From NCBI GenBank assembly GCA_004210455.1, contig SEFA01000001.1, forward strand, positions 1 through 64,000: a stretch of 64,000 nucleotides of DNA. Direction: 5' to 3'. The position numbers were made by a program, and so were the translations under genes. Below the pieces are notes generated by a model. It searched no databases. It saw only the letters and a list, made by a program, of their open reading frames with translations, and was not told where the DNA came from. This DNA is from Rubrivivax sp. GTDB taxonomy: Bacteria > Pseudomonadota > Gammaproteobacteria > Burkholderiales > Burkholderiaceae_C. This document shows positions 16,408 through 24,076 of this stretch, piece after piece (position 1 is the stretch's first letter; each line of letters opens with the position of its first letter).

Positions 16408-17394
16408 TCAGGCCTTGCCGGCCAGCACCGCTTCGATGGTCTTCTGCACGGCCAGCGCCTCGGCGAAGCCCGGCAGGCTGTGCGAGTGGCCGTCCAGCAT
16501 CGCCGACCAGTGGCTGAGCTGGTCCGTCATGCCGTTCATGCGCAGCGTCTCCGCGTCGCCCATGCTCTGCACGCGTTCGCCCTGGCGCTGCTGCGTCACG
16601 CCGAACCAGTCGCGCAACTCGATCTCGCCCTCGCTGGCGTGCCACAGCATGCGGTTGTCGTCGGCGCGGTCGCCCTCCAGGCGCGCGCTGATCGCCACTG
16701 GCACGCCGCCGGCGACCAGTTCGGCTTCCACCGCCTGCTCCGAGCCGACGCCGTCGGCCGGGTAGTCGACCGTGCTGCGGACGACGCGGGCCGGTCCCAG
16801 CACCCGCTGCAGCACGAAGATGAAGTGCGACAGCACCTCGCGGGAGAAGCCGCCCTCGGCGCGCTGCGACAGCCACGCGCCGGCACCGGCCTGCCACGGC
16901 CGCGGCCAGGCCGAGAAGCGCAGGTCGATGCTGACGCCGTGCAGGGCCCCCATCGGCCGCCGCGATCCCGCACCGAAGGCCAGTTGCAGCTGCGCCAGCC
17001 CGGTCGACGAGGCCAGCGAGTAGTTGACGGCCGCCCGCTGGCGCTCGCGCTCGATGCGCTCGATGCAGGCGTGGGCGGCCGCGAAGTCGGTGGTCAGGGG
17101 CTTTTCGCACAGCACTGCGAGACCGGCGTCGAAGGCCTGTTCCGTCAAGGCGATGTGCGGTCCCGGTGGCGTCGCGATGTAGAGACCGTGCAGACCCGGT
17201 TCCTGGATCAGCGCCTCGGCGCTGGTCGCCGCCCGCAGCAGCGGGTAGTGGGCCAGCGCCTGGGCCAGCACGGCCGGGTTCTCGTCCCAGACGCGGGTCA
17301 CCCGCAGGCGGGCGTGCCCCGCCAGACGCGCCAGCATCCGCTGACCCATCACGCCCAGTCCGACCACCCCAATGCTCAATACGCCTGGCACCAC
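16408..17394 (-). CDS. Gfo/Idh/MocA-family oxidoreductase
   Basis: About 328 residues. The N-terminal Rossmann fold carries IGVVGLGVMGQRML for NAD(P) and the family's lysine motif in VLCEKPLTTDF; the C-terminal half is the alpha/beta dimerisation and substrate domain (GGFSREVLSHFIFVLQ). Such enzymes oxidise or reduce sugar-like substrates; this one is too divergent to name. Starts are GTG 17394, GTG 17391 or TTG 17379, none with a clear Shine-Dalgarno. The gene ends 24 nt before rnpB and probably carries the rnpB promoter. Confidence 0.8.
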   Translation of the reverse strand: MVPGVLSIGVVGLGVMGQRMLARLAGHARLRVTRVWDENPAVLAQALAHYPLLRAATSAEALIQEPGLHGLYIATPPGPHIALTEQAFDAGLAVLCEKPLTTDFAAAHACIERIERERQRAAVNYSLASSTGLAQLQLAFGAGSRRPMGALHGVSIDLRFSAWPRPWQAGAGAWLSQRAEGGFSREVLSHFIFVLQRVLGPARVVRSTVDYPADGVGSEQAVEAELVAGGVPVAISARLEGDRADDNRMLWHASEGEIELRDWFGVTQQRQGERVQSMGDAETLRMNGMTDQLSHWSAMLDGHSHSLPGFAEALAVQKTIEAVLAGKA

Positions 17395-17593
17395 GTTCCC
17401 CGCCCGAAGTTCCGCAAAAGTCCCGCAGTGTAGGGGCCCCGCTACACTGGCGACCGCCGTCCGGCCAACCCGGGCGGCCCGCGCACGCTTCCCCCGCAAG
17501 CGTCGTTCCCGGCCGGCATGACGGCCGGTCCCGCCGCTTGCCGGGCGTTATCGTCGGCGGCTTCCCGTCCGCACGCTCGCAACACACCCACGC

Positions 17594-18844
17594 ATGAACC
17601 CCGAAGCCAGCCAACTGTGGCGCGCGCCGCGCTGGGCCCTCGCCATCCTGCTGGCCGCCCTGGCCACGGTGGGGCCGTTCTCGATCGACACCTACATCCC
17701 GGCCTTCGCCGGCATCGCGCAGGCGCTGGACGCCACGCCGATCGAGATGCAGCAGACGCTGTCGGGCTATCTGCTCGGCTTCGCGGTGATGAACCTGTTC
17801 CACGGCGCGCTGTCGGACAGCTTCGGCCGGCGGCCGGTCGTGCTCTGGGGCATGGCCGTCTTCGCGCTGTCCTCGATGGGCTGCGCCCTGGCCGGCAGCA
17901 TCGGGCAGCTGGTGTTCTGGCGCACGGTGCAGGGGCTGTCGGCGGGGGCGGGCGTCGTGGTCTCGCGGGCCATCATCCGGGACATGTTCCCGCCGTCCGA
18001 GGCGCAGCGGGTGATGTCGCAGGTGACGATCTTCTTCGGCCTCGCGCCGGCGATCGCGCCCATGATCGGCGGCTTCCTCTACGTGCACGCGGACTGGCAC
18101 GCGATCTTCTGGTTCCTGGTGTTCATCGGCGCGCTGCTGTTCGCGGTCACCTGGCGCCTGATGCCCGAGACGCTGCACCGCGACCACCGCCAGCCCTTCC
18201 GGGTCGGCTCGCTGATGCGGGGCTACCGTTCGCTGGTCGGCAGCCGGCGTTTCCTGCTGCTGGCGCTGGCCAGCGGCATCCCGTTCAACGGCATGTTCCT
18301 CTACGTGCTGGCGGCGCCGGTCTTCCTGGGCGAGCACCTGGGCCTGGCGCCGACGCAGTTCTTCATCTTCTTCCTGTTCAGCATCGGCGGGATCATGGGC
18401 GGCGCCTGGCTGAGCGGCCGGCTGGCCGGCAAGATCGCACCGCGAAAGCAGATCCGGCGCGGTTTCCTGATCATGGGCTTCACGTCCATCGCCAACGTCG
18501 TGTGCAACCTGACGCTGCCGCACAGCCCGTACTGGGCCTTCCCGCTGATCAGCAGCTTCGCGTTCGGCTGGGCCCTGATGGTGCCGGTGGTGACGCTGCT
18601 GGTGCTGGACCAGGCGCCGGAGCGCCGCGGCATGGCGTCGTCGCTGCAGGCCTGCATCGGCAGCGCCGCCAACGGCCTCGTCGCCGGCGTGCTGGTGCCG
18701 CTGGTGATGCATTCGATGCTGGCGCTGGCGGTGACGTCCGCCGCGATGATGTGCATCGGCCTGGCGGCCTGGACCTGGGTCAAGCGCGAGGTGTCCGCGG
18801 CGGCGGCCGTGCCGCCCACGCCAACGCCCGGCCCCGAGGCGTGA
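17594..18844 (+). CDS. MFS drug-resistance transporter, Bcr/CflA family
   Basis: A 416-residue inner-membrane antiporter with about 12 helices. The Bcr/CflA signature is visible: FSIDTYIPAFAGIAQAL in helix 1, QQTLSGYLLGFAVMNLFHGALSDSFGRRPV (motif A in loop 2-3), RTVQGLSAGAGVVVSRAIIRDMF (motif B) and IAPMIGGFLY. Close relatives export bicyclomycin, sulfonamides or chloramphenicol; the substrate here is unknown. It is divergent from the oxidoreductase gene. A pair of hairpins separates it from the carbonic anhydrase gene. Confidence 0.9.
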   Translation: MNPEASQLWRAPRWALAILLAALATVGPFSIDTYIPAFAGIAQALDATPIEMQQTLSGYLLGFAVMNLFHGALSDSFGRRPVVLWGMAVFALSSMGCALAGSIGQLVFWRTVQGLSAGAGVVVSRAIIRDMFPPSEAQRVMSQVTIFFGLAPAIAPMIGGFLYVHADWHAIFWFLVFIGALLFAVTWRLMPETLHRDHRQPFRVGSLMRGYRSLVGSRRFLLLALASGIPFNGMFLYVLAAPVFLGEHLGLAPTQFFIFFLFSIGGIMGGAWLSGRLAGKIAPRKQIRRGFLIMGFTSIANVVCNLTLPHSPYWAFPLISSFAFGWALMVPVVTLLVLDQAPERRGMASSLQACIGSAANGLVAGVLVPLVMHSMLALAVTSAAMMCIGLAAWTWVKREVSAAAAVPPTPTPGPEA

Positions 18845-18858
18845 CATCGCGACACCGT

Positions 18859-18909
18859 CCCGCCCTCAAGATGGCGGGCCAGGCTCCGAAATAGAAGGGC
18901 GACCCTTCT
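18859..18909 (+). terminator. Two hairpins between the MFS gene and the carbonic anhydrase gene
   Basis: CCCGCC/GGCGGG (18859-18878) and AGAAGGG-CGA-CCCTTCT (18893-18909) are consecutive stem-loops; the second is followed by GTCCCC rather than a T run. They may end MFS transcription or shape the leader of the next gene, whose GGAG begins 6 nt later. Confidence 0.45.
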
Positions 18910-18928
18910 GTCCCCGGAGCCCTCCTTC

Positions 18929-19894
18929 ATGTCTGACCGTCCCGGATCCGGCGCCCTGCTGCCGGCGGCCCTCTGCCTGTTCCTGCTGTGGCCGGCAGCG
19001 TCCCGCGCTGCTGACGCGCCCGCGCCCGCTCCGAAAGGGGAAGTTTCCGGCGAACCACTGCGCGACCGCTTGGCGGACCGCCTGAAGGAGGACGCCGCCG
19101 CGCTCAAGCTGAGCACCAAGCCGGCGGGCGCGCCCCCGGATGTCAGGACCAGCAACCCGGTCGACCAGCGCGCCCGCCGCGCCGCCAAGCCCGCCGCCGC
19201 GGCATCCGGCGCGAAGTCGTCGACGCCCTGGTCCTACACCGGCGAGGGCGCCCCCGACAAATGGGGTCAGCTGCAGCCCGAATTCCGCCAGTGCGCGATC
19301 GGCACCCGCCAGAGCCCGATCGACCTGCGCGACACGATCAAGGTCGATCAGGAGCGCATCCAGTTCGACTACAAGCCCAGCAGCTTCTCGGTGGTCGACG
19401 ACGGCCACACGATCCAGGTGAACGTGGCGCCGGGCAACGGCCTGACGATCATGGGTCGTCGGTACGAGTTGCAGCAATTCCATTTCCACCGCCCCAGCGA
19501 GGAACGCATCAACGGCCGCCAGTACGACATGGTGGCGCATCTGGTCCACAAGGATGCCGGCGGACGCGAGGCCACGGTGGCGGTGCTGCTGGAACGCGGC
19601 CAGGACCAGGCGCTGATCCAGACGGTGTGGAACCACCTGCCGCTGGAACGCGGTGACACCTACACCGCGCCGGTGCCCATCGACCTGACCCAGCTGCTGC
19701 CCAAGGACCAGGGCTATTTCTCGTACATGGGGTCGATGACGACGCCGCCCTGCACCGAAGGCGTGCTGTGGCTGGTGCTGCGCCAACCTGTCCAGGTCTC
19801 GGCGCAACAGATCTCGGTGTTCTCACACCTGTACCCGATGAACGCCCGCCCGCTGCAGGCGCCGTCGGGCCGCCTGATCAAGGAATCGAACTGA
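18929..19894 (+). CDS. Periplasmic alpha-carbonic anhydrase
   Basis: A 321-residue exported enzyme interconverting CO2 and bicarbonate. Signal peptide about 1-27 (LFLLWPAASRA), then an extra N-terminal region of about 70 charged and Ala/Pro-rich residues not found in most family members. The catalytic domain starts at WSYTGEGAPDKWGQL. The zinc histidines sit in LQQFHFHRPSE (near residues 183-185) and MVAHLVHKD; RQSPIDLRD and SMTTPPCTEGVLW are alpha-class signatures. GGAG lies 10 nt before ATG 18929. Converges with the TetR gene. Confidence 0.94.
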   Translation: MSDRPGSGALLPAALCLFLLWPAASRAADAPAPAPKGEVSGEPLRDRLADRLKEDAAALKLSTKPAGAPPDVRTSNPVDQRARRAAKPAAAASGAKSSTPWSYTGEGAPDKWGQLQPEFRQCAIGTRQSPIDLRDTIKVDQERIQFDYKPSSFSVVDDGHTIQVNVAPGNGLTIMGRRYELQQFHFHRPSEERINGRQYDMVAHLVHKDAGGREATVAVLLERGQDQALIQTVWNHLPLERGDTYTAPVPIDLTQLLPKDQGYFSYMGSMTTPPCTEGVLWLVLRQPVQVSAQQISVFSHLYPMNARPLQAPSGRLIKESN

Positions 19895-20000
19895 CGACAT
19901 CACGCAAGCCGCGAGGGGGCAGGGCCCTCGGGACGCTGACCGACTGAGCCGCGGAAGCAGGATGTTCCGCTTCGGGCCGAGGCCGTGGGATCCACGTCCC

Positions 20001-20018
20001 GGCCCTTTTCTTTGGGCC
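20001..20018. terminator. Short terminator between convergent carbonic anhydrase and TetR genes
   Basis: GGCCC-TTTTCTTT-GGGCC followed by TTTC on the plus strand; on the minus strand it is read just after the TetR stop. The 135-nt gap also holds a CGTGG-GAT-CCACG hairpin just upstream. Confidence 0.5.
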
Positions 20019-20029
20019 TTTCGCGCCGT

Positions 20030-20704
20030 TCAGGGAAGGGCGTGGAAGCCCAGGAACATGTCGGTCGCCGAGTCGGCCACCTGCCGCTGCTGCGCCTTGT
20101 CCAGCGGCGGCTGCCCCATCGTGATCTGCGGCCAGAACGCGAAGCCCTTCACCAGCGCCTGCAGCTGCGAGGCGGCGAACCCCGGATCTCCTGGCTTGAG
20201 CCGGCCGTCGGCCATCGCTGCGCGTATCCACACGGTCAGCGCTTCCTCGCGGCCGCCGAGCCGGCACAGCATCTCCCGCGCCCGCTGCGGCGCATGGATC
20301 GCCTCGGCGATCAGCACCCGCGCCAGGTCCAGGAACTGTGGGTCGTCGCTCATCGCGAGCTTCTGCTCGACCAGCGTCAGCAGTTGCTCGCGCAACGGCA
20401 GGTCGGCGCGGTAGGTCAGCTTCAGCGTCGCCTCGGTCGCGACCCACAGCCGCTCCAGGATCGCGTCGAACAGCGCGTCCTTGCCGCTGAAGTGGTTGTA
20501 GACGGTCCGCTTGGAAACCTGCGCGCGACCCGCGATACGGTCCATGTTCGCGACCTCGAAACCGTGCTCGCGGAACTCGGCGATCGCCGCGTCGACGATC
20601 GCCTGCCGCTTGCGGTCGGTCAGCCGCGTGCGCTCCGCCTCGCCGATGGCGGTGAGGTCTTCGGGAATCGGCGCGGACTGGGGGAGGGCGGCGTCGGAAG
20701 TCAT
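20030..20704 (-). CDS. TetR-family transcriptional repressor
   Basis: A 224-residue TetR protein. The N-terminal DNA-binding domain is clear: QAIVDAAIAEFREHGFEVAN, MDRIAGRAQVSKRTVYNHFSGKDALFDAI (helix-turn-helix about residues 56-80). The ligand domain includes a C-terminal segment (AREMLCRLGGREEALTVWI) seen in AcrR-like regulators. It faces an MBL-hydrolase gene across 86 nt containing a promoter and a perfect palindrome, so it most likely represses that gene and itself. Ligand unknown. Confidence 0.88.
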   Translation of the reverse strand: MTSDAALPQSAPIPEDLTAIGEAERTRLTDRKRQAIVDAAIAEFREHGFEVANMDRIAGRAQVSKRTVYNHFSGKDALFDAILERLWVATEATLKLTYRADLPLREQLLTLVEQKLAMSDDPQFLDLARVLIAEAIHAPQRAREMLCRLGGREEALTVWIRAAMADGRLKPGDPGFAASQLQALVKGFAFWPQITMGQPPLDKAQQRQVADSATDMFLGFHALP

Positions 20705-20727
20705 GGGGGCAATCTTACACCGGGGAG

Positions 20728-20756
20728 TTTACTTTTCAGATTCCAGGCTCTAGACT
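20728..20756 (+). promoter_or_regulatory. Sigma-70-type promoter of the MBL hydrolase gene
   Basis: TTTACT (20728-20733), a 17-nt spacer and TAGACT (20751-20756) fit -35 and -10 elements. The predicted start near 20763 falls at the edge of the palindromic operator and leaves a leader of about 28 nt. Confidence 0.6.
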
Positions 20757-20764
20757 CCAGAAAA

Positions 20765-20779
20765 ACTACACTGTGTAGT
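20765..20779. promoter_or_regulatory. Palindromic operator, probably for the TetR repressor
   Basis: ACTACACTGTGTAGT is a perfect 7-bp inverted repeat around one central base. It lies between the divergent TetR and MBL genes, directly at the predicted transcription start of the latter. Size and symmetry suit a TetR dimer; binding is inferred. Confidence 0.65.
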
Positions 20780-20790
20780 GCAAGTTTCAG

Positions 20791-22041
20791 ATGAACCTTC
20801 CCCCTCCCCGACGCCCTGTCGCTCGTTCCGTCCGCACCGCCCGCGCGCTGCGTCCGCTCACCGTGCTGAGCGGCCTTGCCGCCGTCCTGATTGTTGGAGC
20901 CCTTGCCATGACCGCTTCCCGCGTGATGTCCTCCCCCGCCGTGGTGCCCGCCAATGGCGCCACCGCTCCTGCTCCGGAGGGCACCCAGCCGTCCCTGGAG
21001 CAGTCGCCCCAATGGGCGAAGGGCCAGTTCCGCAACCCCGCCGTGGAGCCCGAGCAGGGCTTCTGGAAGACGATGGGCATCATGTGGGACTTCATGTTCC
21101 ACAAGCCTGCCGGCACCGCGCCGGATGCGCCCATCGAGGTGAGGGCGCTGACGAAGGACCAGCTGCTGGCGGCGCCGGACCGGACGCTGTTCCGTCTCGG
21201 CCACTCGACGGTGCTGCTGAAGCTGCGCGGACGCTTCTGGCTGACGGATCCGGTGTTCTCGGAGCGCGCGTCGCCGTTCTCGTTCATGGGGCCGAAGCGC
21301 TTCCATGCCCCGCCGATCGCGCTCGACGAATTGCCCGAGATCGAGGCGGTGATCCTGTCGCATGACCATTACGACCACCTCGACCACGACACCGTGCTCG
21401 CGCTCGCGCCCAAGGTGCGCCACTTCGTGACGCCGCTGGGCGTGGGTCAGCGCCTGATCGACTGGGGCGTGCCCGCGGCCAAGGTGCAGCAGTTCGACTG
21501 GTGGCAGGGCACCTCGATCGCCGGCGTCCAGTTGACGGCGACCCCGGCGCAGCATTTCTCCGGCCGCAGCCTGAGCGACCGCAATTCGACGCTGTGGGCC
21601 TCGTGGGTGCTGATCGACGACGACCTGCGCGTTTTCTTCAGCGGCGACACCGGCTACTTCGACGGCTTCAAGGCGATCGGCGAGCGTTTCGGACCGTTCG
21701 ACCTGACGCTGATGGAAACCGGCGCCTACGACCCGCGCTGGCCGTACGTGCACATGCAGCCGGAGCAGACCATGCAGGCGCACGTCGACTTGAAGGGCAA
21801 GCGCCTGCTGCCCATCCACAACGGGACGTTCGACCTGGCGATGCACCGCTGGCAGGACCCCTTCGAGCGCATCAGCGCGCTGGCGCGCCTGCGCAACGTC
21901 GAGCTGGTGACGCCGGTGATCGGCGCCCCGATGGCGATCGAGCAGCCGGGGCCGACGCCGCAATGGTGGCAGGGGGCCGCGGTGAGTGCGCCCGACACCG
22001 GGATGTCGGCTGAACCGGCGGCGTCGACCGCCGGCCGCTGA
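20791..22041 (+). CDS. Membrane-anchored MBL-fold hydrolase (NAPE-PLD/UlaG-like)
   Basis: A 416-residue metallo-beta-lactamase-fold protein. A hydrophobic N-terminal segment (LTVLSGLAAVLIVGALAMTA, about 22-41) is an anchor or uncleaved signal. Metal ligands are in ILSHDHYDHLDHDTV (near residue 190), TPAQHFSGR, FSGDTGYFDGF and IHNGTFDLAMH, with GHSTVLLKLRGRFWLTDPVF before them; the set matches N-acylphosphatidylethanolamine phospholipase D-like enzymes. Bacterial members are poorly characterised; a lipid phosphodiester is a reasonable guess only. No Shine-Dalgarno precedes the ATG. It appears to be controlled by the divergent TetR through the palindrome 12 nt upstream. Confidence 0.85.
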   Translation: MNLPPPRRPVARSVRTARALRPLTVLSGLAAVLIVGALAMTASRVMSSPAVVPANGATAPAPEGTQPSLEQSPQWAKGQFRNPAVEPEQGFWKTMGIMWDFMFHKPAGTAPDAPIEVRALTKDQLLAAPDRTLFRLGHSTVLLKLRGRFWLTDPVFSERASPFSFMGPKRFHAPPIALDELPEIEAVILSHDHYDHLDHDTVLALAPKVRHFVTPLGVGQRLIDWGVPAAKVQQFDWWQGTSIAGVQLTATPAQHFSGRSLSDRNSTLWASWVLIDDDLRVFFSGDTGYFDGFKAIGERFGPFDLTLMETGAYDPRWPYVHMQPEQTMQAHVDLKGKRLLPIHNGTFDLAMHRWQDPFERISALARLRNVELVTPVIGAPMAIEQPGPTPQWWQGAAVSAPDTGMSAEPAASTAGR

Positions 22042-22077
22042 ACAGCGCATCGCGGGCTGTTCCCGCCCCGCTTCCCC

Positions 22078-22103
22078 AAAAGCCCGGCCACGCCGGGCTT
22101 TTT
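22078..22103 (+). terminator. Rho-independent terminator after the MBL gene
   Basis: AAAAGCCCGGC-CAC-GCCGGGCTTTT: an 11-bp stem with a 3-nt loop and T run, 36 nt past the stop codon. A textbook intrinsic terminator. Confidence 0.93.
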
Positions 22104-22365
22104 GCTTCGTCTCCCACTTTCCCACCACTGCGAGGGACATTTCAGACCTCTTCGAGGGGCTGCGCCGCTGGCGTCGCCCGCTTTTCGGTGCGACCCGTCC
22201 GAAGCGGCTGTCCCGGTTTCGGGTGGGTACGACAGCCCCTTTGAGTTGATCCATCACTTGCACAGCAGTTCTTAAGTCCTTCATTTTGAACAACTTTTAT
22301 TTCATGCACTGGCTTGATAATGGGAGCTAAGTAATTGATTTGATTGGGAAAAAAGCCAAATTTCC
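22104..22365. other. Non-coding upstream region of the dcw cluster
   Basis: No gene is visible. The second half (from about 22250) is strikingly AT-rich for this genome, with runs such as TTTTGAACAACTTTTATTTC and GGCTTGATAATGGGAG, and may hold further promoters or protein-binding sites for the division cluster. No perfect long repeat was found in it. Confidence 0.5.
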
Positions 22366-22394
22366 TTGACCGCCCTCCAACCCGCCATTAAAGT
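22366..22394 (+). promoter_or_regulatory. dcw cluster promoter (Pmra)
   Basis: TTGACC (22366-22371), 17-nt spacer, TAAAGT (22389-22394): a good sigma-70 promoter about 40 nt before mraZ. The first MraZ box overlaps the last bases of the -10 element, which fits repression by MraZ. Confidence 0.75.
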
Positions 22395-22427
22395 GGGAGA
22401 AAGTGCAATTCGGTGGGGCAAAGTGGC
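22393..22427 (+). promoter_or_regulatory. MraZ-binding boxes (four repeats, 10-bp period)
   Basis: GTGGG, GTGCA, GTGGG and GTGGC begin at 22393, 22403, 22413 and 22423, exactly 10 bp apart. MraZ is known to bind tandem TGGG-N6-type repeats on one face of the DNA upstream of its own gene. Boxes 1 and 3 are perfect and 2 and 4 degenerate. Confidence 0.8.
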
Positions 22428-22434
22428 GAATGTC

Positions 22435-22863
22435 GTGTTTCAGGGGGCGAGTGCCTTGGCGTTGGACGCCAAGGGGCGCTTGACCGTCCCTGCGCGGCAC
22501 CGCGATGTGCTTCAGGCGCTGTGCGGCGGCCAGCTCACGCTGACCAAGCACCCCGAAGGCTGCCTGATGGTCTTCCCCCGTCCTGCCTGGGAACAGTTCC
22601 GCGACAAGGTCGCCGCGCTGCCCATGTCCGCCGCCGGCTGGAAGCGCGTGTTCCTCGGCAATGCCCAGGACGTCGAGATCGATGCCGCCGCCCGCGTGCT
22701 GATCGCCCCCGAACTGCGCACCGCGGCCGGTCTGCAGAAGGACACGATGCTGCTCGGCATGGGCAGCCACTTCGAACTCTGGGACGCCCAGACCTACGCC
22801 GCCCATGAGGCCGCCGTCATGCAGTCCGAGATGCCGGCCGTGCTCCAGGACTTCAGCTTCTGA
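22435..22863 (+). CDS. mraZ: Division/cell-wall cluster transcriptional regulator MraZ
   Basis: A 142-residue AbrB-like DNA-binding protein that represses the dcw promoter. GTG 22435 gives the family's usual beginning [16 protein letters not shown], with VPARHRDVL next; the duplicated swapped-hairpin domains contain DAKGR (about 11-15) and the second-repeat DAAARVLI (about 82-89). Further upstream in-frame starts would translate the promoter and operator. No strong Shine-Dalgarno sequence is visible. First gene of the cluster, 5 nt before rsmH. Confidence 0.95.
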   Translation: MFQGASALALDAKGRLTVPARHRDVLQALCGGQLTLTKHPEGCLMVFPRPAWEQFRDKVAALPMSAAGWKRVFLGNAQDVEIDAAARVLIAPELRTAAGLQKDTMLLGMGSHFELWDAQTYAAHEAAVMQSEMPAVLQDFSF

Positions 22864-22868
22864 CCGTC

Positions 22869-23879
22869 ATGAGCGAGCAGTCCCCCGCCACCCCCGCCTT
22901 CTCCCACACGACCGTGCTGCTGCACGAGACGGTGGACGGCGTCTTCACGACCCCCGACGGCCTGTACGTGGACGGCACCTTCGGGCGCGGCGGCCATTCG
23001 CGCCTGCTGCTGTCGCGGCTGGGGGAGAAAGGGCGGTTGATCGCCATCGACCGCGACCCCGAAGCGGTCGCGGCCGCGACGACCGGACCAACGCGGGTCG
23101 ACGACCCGCGTTTCCACATCTGCCACAGCGCGTTCGCCGACATGGCCGCGCAACTCGACGCGCTGGGCATCGCGCAGGTCGACGGCATCCTGCTGGACCT
23201 GGGCGTCTCCAGCCCTCAGATCGACAACCCGGAGCGCGGCTTCAGTTTCCGCTTCGACGGTCCCCTCGACATGCGCATGGACACGACGCGGGGCGAGAGC
23301 GCCGCGGAGTTCATCGCCCGCGCGGAGGTGGATCAACTCGCACAGGTGATCCGCGACTATGGTGAAGAACGGTTTGCTCTCCCGATTGCAAAGGCGCTTG
23401 TGGCTCGCCGGGAAGGCGGGCGCCCTGTTCTCACAACCGCCGAGCTTTCCCAGGTCGTGGCTGGTGCAGTCAAAACCCGCGAGCCGGGCAAGGACCCTTC
23501 GACGCGCACATTTCAGGCTCTACGGATATTCGTCAACGCCGAGCTTGAAGAGCTGCAGCAGGGGCTGAACGCGGCGCTGTCCAAGCTGAAGCCGGGCGGC
23601 CGGCTGGCGGTCATCAGCTTCCACTCCCTGGAAGACCGCATCGTCAAGAACTTCATCGCCGAGCACAGCAAGGAAGTGTTCGACCGCCGCGCCCCGTTCG
23701 CCGAGCCCAAGCCGCAGCCGCTGCGCGCCATCGCGCGCATCAAGCCGAGCGAGGCGGAGGTGTCGGCCAATCCGCGCGCGCGCTCGTCCATCCTGCGCAT
23801 GACTCGCGCCGCCTGTTCACCGAGCTCGACCGCGCGCAGACCGAGGGCCGCCGGCTCGAGGCCGACTACCAGAAGCTGA
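22869..23879 (+). CDS. rsmH: 16S rRNA m4C1402 methyltransferase, with aberrant C-terminus
   Basis: RsmH methylates N4 of C1402 in 16S rRNA. The SAM site ([38 protein letters not shown]) and the C-terminal [12 protein letters not shown] and [10 protein letters not shown] blocks are all present. The normal protein would end a few residues after [10 protein letters not shown]; here the frame continues for about 25 residues ([14 protein letters not shown] and on) that are ftsL sequence read in the wrong frame, giving 336 residues. The true 3' end therefore seems deleted together with the start of ftsL. The core is intact, so activity may survive. A stretch from about 23356 to 23545 has less GC-biased codons than its surroundings. 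Confidence 0.9.
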   Translation: MSEQSPATPAFSHTTVLLHETVDGVFTTPDGLYVDGTFGRGGHSRLLLSRLGEKGRLIAIDRDPEAVAAATTGPTRVDDPRFHICHSAFADMAAQLDALGIAQVDGILLDLGVSSPQIDNPERGFSFRFDGPLDMRMDTTRGESAAEFIARAEVDQLAQVIRDYGEERFALPIAKALVARREGGRPVLTTAELSQVVAGAVKTREPGKDPSTRTFQALRIFVNAELEELQQGLNAALSKLKPGGRLAVISFHSLEDRIVKNFIAEHSKEVFDRRAPFAEPKPQPLRAIARIKPSEAEVSANPRARSSILRMTRAACSPSSTARRPRAAGSRPTTRS

Positions 23880-24076
23880 TGGCCGACCGCCAGGCGCAGG
23901 CGACCAACCTGCGCGTCGAGCAGGTCGCGCGCGAGCGGCTGAAGATGCGTCCGATCTCGCCGGCGATCACCTTCAATCCCGACGCGCCGGCGATCGAGGC
24001 GAGCGGCGTCCGCGGCCGCCCGCTGGCGAATGCGCAGGGGTCGGCGCAAGGGTCGGCGCAAGGAGCGGCCCGATGA
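23798..24076 (+). pseudogene. ftsL: Cell division protein FtsL lacking its N-terminus and membrane helix
   Basis: FtsL is a small bitopic protein that joins FtsB and FtsQ to activate FtsWI. In this frame one reads [40 protein letters not shown], then VARERLKMRPISP: the periplasmic coiled coil and conserved C-terminus of FtsL. The preceding cytoplasmic tail and transmembrane helix are absent: upstream codons are rsmH in another frame, with no in-frame ATG, GTG or TTG before ATG 23879. The sequence thus passes from rsmH directly into mid-ftsL. Since ftsL is normally essential, either the sequence is misassembled or a deletion has occurred. A Gln/Ala/Gly-rich tail with a tandem repeat ends the gene, and its stop overlaps the ftsI start (ATGA). 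Confidence 0.8.
24038..24061 (+). repeat. 12-bp tandem duplication in the ftsL tail
   Basis: GGGTCGGCGCAA occurs twice in direct succession, encoding the GSAQGSAQ part of the FtsL C-terminal tail. It keeps frame and lies beyond the conserved region. Confidence 0.85.

Noticed and set aside
16216-17433. Plus-strand coding frame across rnpB and the oxidoreductase
   Set aside because: Most of it is complementary to RNase P RNA and to a gene with Rossmann-fold motifs.
22250-22330. A second promoter (TTGAAC with GATAAT) before mraZ
   Set aside because: Spacing between the elements is about 24 nt, too long for sigma-70; the pair at 22366-22394 is much better.
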